Source of the DNA: JASHPR01 sp963729365
Lineage (GTDB): Bacteria; Actinomycetota; Actinomycetes; Streptosporangiales; Streptosporangiaceae
DNA length: 64,000 nucleotides
Assembly: GCA_963729365.1 (NCBI GenBank)
Contig: CAVSNQ010000018.1
Span: forward strand, 310,001-374,000
Direction of reading: 5' to 3'
This document shows positions 25,659 through 32,990 of this stretch, piece after piece. The position numbers and the translations under genes are program-made. The notes beneath the pieces were generated by a model. It did no database searches. It was not told the DNA's origin and saw only the letters and a program-made list of their open reading frames with translations. Within the stretch, counting starts at the first letter, position 1. The number at the start of each line of letters is the position of its first letter.

Positions 25659-26324
25659 ATGACCGGGAGCCATGACGCGCGGGAGCGGCTGATAGCGGCG
25701 GCGGAGGGGCTGCTGACGCGGTCGGGCCCGGGCTCGGTGTCGATGGACACGGCAGCCGCGGCGGCCGGGGCCGGGAAGATGTCGGCCTACCGCCACTTCG
25801 CGAGCAAGGACGACCTGGTGGCGGCGGCTCTCGAGCATTACCACCCGCGGCACGTCCGGTGGCTCGTCGGGTCCGGCCGGGCCGCGGAGCCGGTCCTGGG
25901 CCCGGGTCAGCGAGCCCTGGAGCCGGTCCTGGGCCCGGGTCAGCGAACGGAGCAGGCCGATCCGGCCGGGGCCGATCCGGCGCAGCGCATCCTGTCCGCG
26001 TTCGACCGGCTCGAATCGGCGGCGGCAAGCGAGCCGTTCCGCGGCTGCCCGTTCGTTGATGCCGCGCTGGCCGCGCCGGGCACCGACGACCGGGCCGGGC
26101 GGATTGCCTGGCGGCACAAGGAGCAGGTGATCGATGAGCTGGCCGGGCTGGCCGCGCGGGCCGGGCTGGCCGATCCGGAGGACCTCGGTGCCGCCGTGGC
26201 GCTCGTCATCGACGGTGCCGCCGTCCAGGCCGCGCTGGCCCCCGACCCGGCCAGCCGTCGGCAGATCGTGCGCCGCGGGCGGCGCGTCGCGGCGATCCTG
26301 CTCGCCTCGGCGGCACAGTCATGA
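25659..26324 (+). CDS. TetR family transcriptional regulator
   Basis: A 221-residue TetR protein. HTH: RLIAAAEGLLTRSGPGSVSM, then AAAAGAGKMSAYRHFASKDDLV. Between the DNA-binding and ligand domains is an internal duplication of about 10 residues (EPVLGPGQR twice), visible as a near-exact 30-bp DNA repeat at about 25888-25950. The frame runs upstream through the 21-bp repeats, but the ATG at 25659 is the family start. It overlaps the MerB-like gene by 4 nt (ATGA), so the two are co-translated. Confidence 0.9.
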   Translation: MTGSHDARERLIAAAEGLLTRSGPGSVSMDTAAAAAGAGKMSAYRHFASKDDLVAAALEHYHPRHVRWLVGSGRAAEPVLGPGQRALEPVLGPGQRTEQADPAGADPAQRILSAFDRLESAAASEPFRGCPFVDAALAAPGTDDRAGRIAWRHKEQVIDELAGLAARAGLADPEDLGAAVALVIDGAAVQAALAPDPASRRQIVRRGRRVAAILLASAAQS

Positions 26325-27028
26325 CGGGTACCGCCCTCACGCCGGCCGACCGGGCCGTGCGCCTGGCCATCTACCGCGGGTTCGCCGACTGGGGCCGTCC
26401 GCCGTCGTTGGCCGAGCTGGCCGCCGAGACCGGCCTGGCCGAGACGGGCATCAGCGACGCGCTGCGCAACTTGCATGATGCGCACGCCATCGTGCTGACG
26501 CCGGGCGGCGCCGCGGTGCGGATGGCCCATCCGTTCTCGGCCGCCCCGATGGGCTACGTGGTGGGCGCCGACGGCCGGGGCCCGACCGGCTACCCCGGGG
26601 ACCGCATGTGGTGGGGCGGGTGCGCCTGGGACTCCTTCGGCATCGGCGCCGCGCTCGGCGAGCCGGTCCTGATCCGCACCCGCTGCCCTGGATGCGACCG
26701 CGACCTGGTGGTCCAGGCCGGCCCGGATCAGCCCCCCGAGCGGGACCTGGTCGTGCACATCCCGTGCCCGGCCAGCCGCTGGTGGGACGACGTGGTCGCC
26801 ACGTGCACCAACATCCGGCTGTTCTGCGCCCGGTCGCACGTCGAGGCCTGGGCGCGGGCCGGAGCCCACCCGGTCGGCCGGGTCGTGCCGGCCGTCACCA
26901 TGTGGCGCCTGGCCCAGTCCTGGTACGGCGACCGCCTCGACCCTGACTGGTCTCCCCGGCCGGTCGCCGCGGCGCAGCAGATCCTCGGGCAGTGCGGCCT
27001 GGATGGCGACTTCTGGCGGCTGCCCTAG
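26321..27028 (+). CDS. Organomercurial lyase (MerB)-like protein
   Basis: A 235-residue protein with the alkylmercury lyase layout: an N-terminal winged-helix-like domain (LAIYRGFADWGRPPSLAELA) and a C-terminal catalytic domain. The MerB catalytic set can be aligned: GCAWDS supplies the Cys and Asp equivalent to C96 and D99, and VATCTNIRLFCARSHVEAW supplies C159. The neighbouring C160 is replaced by Thr. It has extra cysteines (RTRCPGCDRD, HIPCPAS). No merA, merR or mercury transporter is nearby, so the role may be regulatory or act on another organometal or carbon-metal substrate. Confidence 0.75.
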   Translation: MTGTALTPADRAVRLAIYRGFADWGRPPSLAELAAETGLAETGISDALRNLHDAHAIVLTPGGAAVRMAHPFSAAPMGYVVGADGRGPTGYPGDRMWWGGCAWDSFGIGAALGEPVLIRTRCPGCDRDLVVQAGPDQPPERDLVVHIPCPASRWWDDVVATCTNIRLFCARSHVEAWARAGAHPVGRVVPAVTMWRLAQSWYGDRLDPDWSPRPVAAAQQILGQCGLDGDFWRLP

Positions 27029-27082
27029 CCATCCACCGCGTCTCCCCTGCAGACAGAGCTCGTCTCGCGAGACCATACCGAG

Positions 27083-27817
27083 ATGACCAAGGACGGCGGC
27101 CGGAGACCCGCGGGCGGGGACCGTCGGCATGGTGCCGCCCGCGACTATCGCGTGGTGCTCCTGACCGTCACCGCCGGCGCGGTCAACGCCGTCTCGTTCC
27201 TGGCCCTGGGGAAGGTCTTCAGCAGCGTCATCACGGGAAACCTGGTGCTGCTCGGGGTCGCGGCGTCCACCCACTCCTCGATCGAGGCGATCCACGCGGG
27301 CGTGGCGCTCGCCGGATACGCGGCCGGGGTCCTGGCCGGCGCTCCGCTGGCCGCGCGGCGTTCTCATCGAACCGGCGCTTGGCCGGCCAGCGTGACGACC
27401 ACGCTGGCCGCGGAACTATGCGTTCTGGCCGGTTTCTGCATTGGCTGGGAGTTGTCACACGGTCGCCCTCGGGGCGGTGCTCAGCTGGCCCTGCTGGTCG
27501 TGCTCGCGGCCGGCATGGGCATGCAGAGCGCGGCCGTCCGCCACCTGGGCCAGATGTCGAGCACCTACCTGACCAGCACGCTCACCGGCGTGCTGGCCGG
27601 CCTGGTCACGCGCACCAGGCCCGAAGGGTTCGTCCGCAGCGTCGGTGTCCTGGCGGCGGTGGTCGTCGGCGCGCTGGCCGGCGGCACCCTCGCGACGAGG
27701 GCCTACGCCTGGCTGCCTGTGCTGATCCTGGTGCCGCTCGGGGTGGTGATCGCCGGGTCGGCGGCGGCATCGGGCCGTATCGGAGAACGCGACCGGGCCG
27801 CGGCCGGCGAAGGTTAA
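27083..27817 (+). CDS. DUF1275 (YoaK) family membrane protein
   Basis: A 244-residue membrane protein with about six hydrophobic segments. Family marks are AGAVNAVSFLALGKVFSSVITGNLVLLG near the N-terminus and AGMGMQSAAVRHLG followed by STYLTSTLTGVLAGL. It starts at an ATG at 27083, 54 bp after the MerB-like gene on the same strand, so it could be the third gene of that operon. Function is unknown; related proteins are predicted transporters. Confidence 0.87.
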   Translation: MTKDGGRRPAGGDRRHGAARDYRVVLLTVTAGAVNAVSFLALGKVFSSVITGNLVLLGVAASTHSSIEAIHAGVALAGYAAGVLAGAPLAARRSHRTGAWPASVTTTLAAELCVLAGFCIGWELSHGRPRGGAQLALLVVLAAGMGMQSAAVRHLGQMSSTYLTSTLTGVLAGLVTRTRPEGFVRSVGVLAAVVVGALAGGTLATRAYAWLPVLILVPLGVVIAGSAAASGRIGERDRAAAGEG

Positions 27818-27853
27818 GGCCCGGGCGTACGTCAAAACTGTAGCGGTTTCAGA

Positions 27854-28435
27854 TCAGGGCCGGGCAGAGCCAAGCGGAGGGTGCAGGCCGTCGAGTGCGG
27901 TCTGGAGGATTGGTTCGAGGTAGCGGGTGTCGCCGTGGATCGTGGCGATGGCGATGACCATGTCGAGGACCTGCTCGAGGGCGAGGTCGTCGCGGATCTC
28001 GTGAGCGCGCTGCGCAGCGGCGAGGAGCGGCAGGCCGGCGGCGATCACCCGGGCGCGGTTGTTGTCGAATAGGGGGTTGCTGCGGTCCGTGTGCTCGAGC
28101 AGCTCGGAGGCGATGTGGCGCTTGCTGGTGGCAAAGGCGAAGAACCGGTGCAGCCAAGCCGTGAGAATCGCTCCGGGCGTCTCGCCGTCGACGGTCCGGG
28201 CGGCCGTGCAGACGGCGTTGACCTCGTCGGTGTAGAGGGCCTCGAGGAGCTCTCGGCGTCCGGGGAAGTTGCGGTACAAAGTGGCCATGCCGACTCTCGC
28301 GCGTCGCGAGATCTCGGCCATCGATACCTCGGCCTCAGGATCGGCGAACGCGGACCGGGCGGCCGCGAGGATCTTGTCGCGGTTGCGCTCGGCGTCGGCT
28401 CGTCTCGTCGGTGATGGGAACTGCTCCGGGGGCAT
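27854..28435 (-). CDS. TetR family transcriptional regulator
   Basis: A 193-residue TetR regulator with HTH RDKILAAARSAFADPEAEVSM, then ISRRARVGMATLYRNFPGRRELL. The C-terminal part has ASELLEHTDRSNPLF and matches the TetR group often paired with oxidoreductases. It is divergent from the aldo-keto reductase at 28561, with two operator-like repeats between them, so repression of the reductase and of itself is likely. Confidence 0.92.
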   Translation of the reverse strand: MPPEQFPSPTRRADAERNRDKILAAARSAFADPEAEVSMAEISRRARVGMATLYRNFPGRRELLEALYTDEVNAVCTAARTVDGETPGAILTAWLHRFFAFATSKRHIASELLEHTDRSNPLFDNNRARVIAAGLPLLAAAQRAHEIRDDLALEQVLDMVIAIATIHGDTRYLEPILQTALDGLHPPLGSARP

Positions 28436-28444
28436 TGGGCATCC

Positions 28445-28497
28445 AAGTGGACAGGCTATCCGCTAGTCGCTACAGTGAAGTGGACAGGCTCTCCGCC
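28445..28497. promoter_or_regulatory. Two AGTGGACAGGCT-type operators
   Basis: AAGTGGACAGGCT occurs at 28445-28457 and 28478-28490. Each is followed by (A/C)TCCGC, giving imperfect inverted repeats AGTGGA...TCCGCT. The 33-bp spacing is about three helical turns. They lie between the TetR gene and the aldo-keto reductase and resemble tandem TetR sites. Confidence 0.65.
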
Positions 28498-28560
28498 TGC
28501 TGACGCATCTGATCCTACCCACCGGCCGCGACTGACTCGCGGCGGCTCAAGGAGCTTGCC

Positions 28561-29616
28561 ATGGACTACCGGCCCCTGGGACGCACCGGCGTCTCGGTCA
28601 GCCAGATGTGCCTGGGCGCGATGATGTTCGGCGCCTTCGGCAACCCCGATCACGACGCGTCGATCAAGATCATCCACCGGGCCCTGGACGCCGGGATCAA
28701 TTTCATCGACACCGCCGATGGCTACTCAGCCGGCGAGTCAGAAGAGATCATCGGCCAGGCGCTGGCGGGCGGACGGCGCGAGAACGTGGTGCTCGCGGTT
28801 AAGTTCGGCCCTCCTTTCGACGAGGATCCCAACCACCGCGGAGCGTCGCGGCGGTGGATCACCGAAGGGGTCGAGGGCTCGCTGCGCCGACTTCAAACCG
28901 ACTGGATCGACCTCTACCAAGTCGGCGTTCCCGACCCGAACACCGATATCGACGAGACCCTCAGCGCCCTGACTGACCTCACGGCGGCCGGCAAGATCCG
29001 ATCCTTCGGCGCGTCAAAGGTCCCCGCCTCCGAGATCGTCGAGGCCCAATGGGCCGCCGATCGCCGCGGCCACGGACGGTTTCGCACCGAACAGCCCCCC
29101 TACTCCATGCTGACCCGGGCGATCGAATACGACGTGCTGCCGACCTGCCAGCGCCACGGAATGGGCGTCATGACCTACAGCCCGCTGGCCGGCGGCTGGC
29201 TGTCCGGCAAATACCGCAAGGGCCAGGAGGTCAGCGGGCCAGGCTCCGCCGCGCGGTTGCGTCGCTTCCCAGCGCGCTATGACGCCAGCGACCCGTCGAA
29301 CGCCGCCAAGCTCGACGCCGCCGACGCGCTCGGCGCGCTCGCCGACCAGACCGGGATCACCCTCATCCAGATGGCGATCGCGTTCGTCACCCGCCACCCC
29401 GCGGTCACCTCCGCGATCATCGGCCCGCGCACCATGGAGCACCTGGACGCCTACCTCGCCGCCGACGGCATCGACTTGTCCAGCGATCTGCTTGACCGCA
29501 TCGACCAGATCGTTCCTCCCGGAGTCACGATCAACGTCGCCGACAACATGTGGAACTTCGGCACGACGGCGCTGGACGCCGCATTCCGCCGCCGGCCGCG
29601 CAACCACCCAAAGTAA
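28561..29616 (+). CDS. Aldo/keto reductase
   Basis: A 351-residue NADPH-dependent reductase with the (alpha/beta)8 AKR fold. It starts MDYRPLGRTGVSVSQMCLG, then GINFIDTADGYSAGESEEIIG with the catalytic Asp and Tyr, VLAVKFG with the Lys and TDWIDLYQVG. The cofactor loop SAIIGPRTMEHL is near the end. It is probably repressed by the divergent TetR. The substrate (aldehyde or ketone) is not predictable. Confidence 0.9.
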   Translation: MDYRPLGRTGVSVSQMCLGAMMFGAFGNPDHDASIKIIHRALDAGINFIDTADGYSAGESEEIIGQALAGGRRENVVLAVKFGPPFDEDPNHRGASRRWITEGVEGSLRRLQTDWIDLYQVGVPDPNTDIDETLSALTDLTAAGKIRSFGASKVPASEIVEAQWAADRRGHGRFRTEQPPYSMLTRAIEYDVLPTCQRHGMGVMTYSPLAGGWLSGKYRKGQEVSGPGSAARLRRFPARYDASDPSNAAKLDAADALGALADQTGITLIQMAIAFVTRHPAVTSAIIGPRTMEHLDAYLAADGIDLSSDLLDRIDQIVPPGVTINVADNMWNFGTTALDAAFRRRPRNHPK

Positions 29617-29670
29617 GTGACGCCCACACCCGTTCACGCCCGGGCCGGCCGGGCGGCGCGCTGGCGTTCG

Positions 29671-30870
29671 CTATCCGGTGACCCGCATCGGGCGGCGTGC
29701 GCAACTGGCGTAGGCGGTCAGGGTCTCGTGGCCGATGCGCTTCCAGGAGTACCGGGACCTGGCCCGGTCGGCGGCACCGATCCCGTAGGCCTCGAGCCGC
29801 ATCGAGTTGGCCAGCAGCCGCCGGATCCGCGAGGCGAGCTGAGCGGGCGGCCCGGGCGGGGTGAGCAGGCCCGTGGTCATATCGACGATCGCGTCCCGCG
29901 GGGCGCCGGCCGCGGCCGCGATGACCGGCGTGCCGCACGCCATCGCCTGGAGCGCGGTCATGCCGACCGGCTCGTACGACGCGGTGCTCACCAGCAGGTC
30001 CGCGGAGCGCAGCAGCGCGGGCAGGTCGTCGGGGGCGATGCGCCCGGTGAACACCAGCCGGTTCGCGACCCGCAGTTTCCTGGCCAGCCGGACCAGGTCG
30101 CGGCGGTTCTTGTCTCTGCTCAGCTCGTCCTTGACGGGCCCGCCCGTGATGACCAGCTCGGCGTCCGGGATCTCGGCTAGCGCGTGCACGGCGACGGCCA
30201 GGCTGCCCGGCGCGGTCAGCGGCTCGGCGGCGAGCAGCCGGGTCCGTCCGGTCCGCTCCGCGACCGGGCCTTCCGGCGAGAACTGCTGCGCGTCAACGCC
30301 GCACGGCACCACCCTGACCTTGGTCCTCGGCACGCCGAGCCGGGCGAGGTCGGCCAGTTCCTCGTCGGAACTGGCCAGGACCACGTCGGCACTGCGCGCG
30401 ATGCACGTCTCGAGGCGGATCCGGGTGTCCGACGGGCAGGCCGGCAGTCCGTGGCGCTGCTCGGCCGCGCCGAGCGAGCCGAAGGTCTGCGCGACCGGCA
30501 CGCCCAGGTCTCGCGCCCCGGCCAGGGCGGCCAGGCCCATCGTCCAGAAGTGGGCATGAATCACGTCGGGGGCGTTCCGGCGCCAGCGCTGCGCCAGGTA
30601 GCTGCCGAACTCGGGCAGGTGCGGCACCAGCTTGTCGGGGTCCAGCGGCGCCGGGGGACCCGCGGTCACGTGCTCGACGGTGACTCCCGGGGCGACGATC
30701 GCGCTTCCGGGAAGCCCGTCCGAGTCCTTGCGGGCGTAGACGGTGACGCGGTGACCGACGCCGGCCAGCGCCTGCGCCAGCGACATCACCCGGGTGGCCT
30801 CGGCGGCAGACCCCGGATCCAGGTGCTCGGCGAGCGGGTTGCTGTTCTGGGCGACGAGCGCGATCCTCAT
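29671..30870 (-). CDS. Glycosyltransferase family 4
   Basis: A 399-residue GT-B glycosyltransferase. The N-terminal domain starts RIALVAQNSNPL and the acceptor-side HAHFWTMGLAALAG follows. The C-terminal nucleotide-sugar domain has LVFTGRIAPDDLPALLRSAD and ACGTPVIA. The EX7E motif reads EPVGMTALQ, so the second Glu is Gln. The ATG at 30870 is 6 nt after AGGAGG; a GTG one codon earlier is also open. It is a paralogue of the gene at 50266. The sugar and acceptor are unknown. Confidence 0.85.
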   Translation of the reverse strand: MRIALVAQNSNPLAEHLDPGSAAEATRVMSLAQALAGVGHRVTVYARKDSDGLPGSAIVAPGVTVEHVTAGPPAPLDPDKLVPHLPEFGSYLAQRWRRNAPDVIHAHFWTMGLAALAGARDLGVPVAQTFGSLGAAEQRHGLPACPSDTRIRLETCIARSADVVLASSDEELADLARLGVPRTKVRVVPCGVDAQQFSPEGPVAERTGRTRLLAAEPLTAPGSLAVAVHALAEIPDAELVITGGPVKDELSRDKNRRDLVRLARKLRVANRLVFTGRIAPDDLPALLRSADLLVSTASYEPVGMTALQAMACGTPVIAAAAGAPRDAIVDMTTGLLTPPGPPAQLASRIRRLLANSMRLEAYGIGAADRARSRYSWKRIGHETLTAYASCARRPMRVTG

Positions 30871-30958
30871 CACGGACCTCCTGGTTGCTGGGGCGCGGCG
30901 TCACTGGGTGGAGCCGGCCCTGCTCTCGGAAGCCCGGAAGCTACGGCGAACGCAGAAA

Positions 30959-31000
30959 GGCACGCCCCAGTGTCACGCCATGCTGGCGTGAGGGCGTGCC
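30959..31000. ncRNA. 42-nt nested hairpin upstream of the glycosyltransferase
   Basis: The arms GGCACGCCC/GGGCGTGCC and, inside them, TCACGCC/GGCGTGA pair perfectly around an ATGCT loop, with a single 5-nt bulge (CAGTG) on the left side. That is 16 base pairs in all. It lies about 90 nt before the glycosyltransferase start on its 5' side. It could be a leader structure, a terminator for an unseen transcript or a protein-binding palindrome. No T-run follows on either strand. Confidence 0.5.
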
Positions 31001-31167
31001 TGCGTCGTAAGCACCGTCCGCATCATCCTCTGCCCGAGCACGCGGGCGTTCAAACAAGCTTTTTCATTCGCCTTCCCCGCCTTCCCCGCCCTCGCCGCCT
31101 GCCCGCGCTCGCGGAGCAGGCGGCGCTCCTGCTCACCGGTACCGCCTGCGGCCCGGTCGCGGGGCAG

Positions 31168-31338
31168 CTACCAGCGATACCAGCGGCTTCGGCTTCCTCC
31201 TGTCTCGGCCGCCCGGAACAGGAATCCCAGCAGCCAGATGGCCAGTACCACCAGGGCGATCCACCACAGGATGTGGATGGCGAACCCTAGGCCGCCCAGA
31301 ATGAGCGCGATCAGCAAAACCACAAGAATGACAGCCAC
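31168..31338 (-). CDS. Small hydrophobic membrane protein
   Basis: A 56-residue protein that is almost entirely two membrane helices (AVILVVLLIALILGGLGFA and WWIALVVLAIWLLGFLF) with a short basic tail (GGSRSRWYRW). The GTG at 31338 follows AGGAGCCTGCC, better than the ATG six codons upstream. Such peptides are common in actinomycetes, often stress-induced; their function is unknown. Confidence 0.7.
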   Translation of the reverse strand: MAVILVVLLIALILGGLGFAIHILWWIALVVLAIWLLGFLFRAAETGGSRSRWYRW

Positions 31339-31467
31339 GGCAGGCTCCTTTCGCATTACGCGTCCCCTAGCTGCCCTCCTGCCGGGACTTAAACGGCGCT
31401 GCCGTGCTCGTGGCCGGACCGTGATGTCGCGGGCGCGGTCAGCGGCGGCGGCCGGAACTGAGGTGGC

Positions 31468-32442
31468 TCACGCCGGGCGCGGGAGACCCATGTGCATGCG
31501 GATCGTGGTTCCAGCCGACCCGGTTCTGAGTTCAACCAGGTCGCAGACGTGGTTGACCAGGAAGAGGCCGTGGCCGCGGCCGTCCGGGCCGCGCTTGACG
31601 CGCCCGGCGAGCGGGTCGGTGATCCATCCCTGGTCGTGCGCCTGGCAAAGGATCTCCTCCGCGTCGTGCCACACCTGGAACGTCCCCCCGGACCTGGTGT
31701 GGCCGAGAGTGTTCGCGGCAACCTCGCTGGCCGCGAGAACCAGGTCGGCGGCCCGCTCGGGGCCGAGCCTGGCGCGCCGGGCATGGCTCTCCACCAGCCG
31801 GCGCACCGGAGCCAGGTCGGTGTCGTAGTCCAGGGTCTCCGCGCTGGCCGGCGGCGGCGGCAGCGGCCGATCGCAGTCCGGCGGGATCTCCCAGGCCGGC
31901 GCGGGGCTCGGGGCGGCGACTGGCTGGCCGCCCGCGAGATACTCCGGGTGGGTGCATCTCGCGTCGGCGATCGCGGCGGACGGCAGGCGAGTGACGTCGT
32001 AGGCGCACAGGATCGTGGCCGGGACCTGGGAGAAGGCCAGGTTGATCAGCGCGTCATGCCGGGTCGCCTCGCGGATCTCGGCCGGTGAGCGCCCCGGCCA
32101 GAGCGCCTCCCCGACCACCAGGACGGGCTGCCCGACGTGCTTGTCGACGAAGGCCCGGAGCTCGGGGATTATCCGCGCCGGATTAACGCCCATGTCGGCC
32201 ATGTCCGAGCACAGGAGCTCTCCCGGCTCGCCGCCCAGGTAGCTGCCCAGCAGGCGAGCCTCATCCCCGGGCAGCGCGATGAACGCCGGCTCGCCTCTTC
32301 CCATGCTGGCCCGCACGAAGCCCAGGATCCGCGACCGGTAGTCGGCCCGGTCCCGGTAGAACAGCGCCACGTGCCGCAGGACGCTGCTGCGGGTATCGGT
32401 ACCGGTCGGGCTCGGCGTCGTCAACGGCGCGCCTGCCGCCAT
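31468..32442 (-). CDS. MEDS domain-HATPase (RsbW-like) regulator
   Basis: A 324-residue two-domain protein. Residues about 20-190 form a MEDS (DcmR-type sensory) domain: HVALFYRDRADYRSRILGFV, then LCAYDV and CTHPEYL. Residues about 215-324 form a serine-kinase/anti-sigma type HATPase with an intact N-box (SEVAANTLGH) and G1 box (HDQGWITDP), ending GLFLVNHVCD. Such proteins pair with STAS antagonists and sigma factors. It is divergent from the STAS gene at 32625. Confidence 0.88.
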   Translation of the reverse strand: MAAGAPLTTPSPTGTDTRSSVLRHVALFYRDRADYRSRILGFVRASMGRGEPAFIALPGDEARLLGSYLGGEPGELLCSDMADMGVNPARIIPELRAFVDKHVGQPVLVVGEALWPGRSPAEIREATRHDALINLAFSQVPATILCAYDVTRLPSAAIADARCTHPEYLAGGQPVAAPSPAPAWEIPPDCDRPLPPPPASAETLDYDTDLAPVRRLVESHARRARLGPERAADLVLAASEVAANTLGHTRSGGTFQVWHDAEEILCQAHDQGWITDPLAGRVKRGPDGRGHGLFLVNHVCDLVELRTGSAGTTIRMHMGLPRPA

Positions 32443-32624
32443 CGGCGCGCGGGCCGACGCGGTCCTCCTGCTACGGGCCTACCTGACATGCAACTCACCT
32501 GGCCATAGCTTCCCTGCCTCCGCGCGTCTATTCGTATGCGATGCGTATGCGGCCGGAAGAGTCCATCCAGCATACGATGAGGCCGGGGATACGTTCCTGA
32601 TCTGGCCTGTGATCGGGGGTGCGT

Positions 32625-32978
32625 GTGGCGGAACTCCGGCTCTCGTCCGAGAACCGCGGCGACAGCGTGATCGTCGCGGTTGCTGGTGAGCTTGACATCG
32701 TGACCAGCCGCCAGCTCGACGAGCACCTGACGCGCGCCCGCCGGGAGCACCGCTGGATCATCCTCGACCTGACCGCCGTCGACTTCATGGACACAAGCTC
32801 GCTGGCCGTGATCGTGGGCCACTGGAAACGGCTGCAAGCGGCCGGCGGGGTGCTGGCGCTGGCGGGCGCGAGGTACCGGCACACGAAGACCCTCTGGATC
32901 ACCGGGCTGGCTGACCGGCTCCCGCTGTACGACAACGTGGATGACGCGGTCGCGGCCGGCCTGACGGCCGCCGGCTAG
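32625..32978 (+). CDS. STAS-domain anti-sigma factor antagonist
   Basis: A 117-residue single STAS domain of the RsbV/SpoIIAA type. The beta-strand GELDIVTSRQLDEHL and the phosphorylation loop FMDTSSLAVIV are present, with serines available for phosphorylation. The GTG at 32625 follows GGGGG at 5 nt; a GTG two codons upstream is also possible. It is flanked by the divergent MEDS-HATPase gene and a convergent SpoIIE phosphatase: the classic kinase, antagonist and phosphatase trio. Confidence 0.88.
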   Translation: MAELRLSSENRGDSVIVAVAGELDIVTSRQLDEHLTRARREHRWIILDLTAVDFMDTSSLAVIVGHWKRLQAAGGVLALAGARYRHTKTLWITGLADRLPLYDNVDDAVAAGLTAAG

Positions 32979-32990
32979 CCGTCCGGGGGG

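Noticed and set aside
26321..27028. Mercury-resistance operon
   Set aside because: Only a MerB-like gene is present; no merR, merA, merT or merP is nearby, and the regulator is TetR-type.
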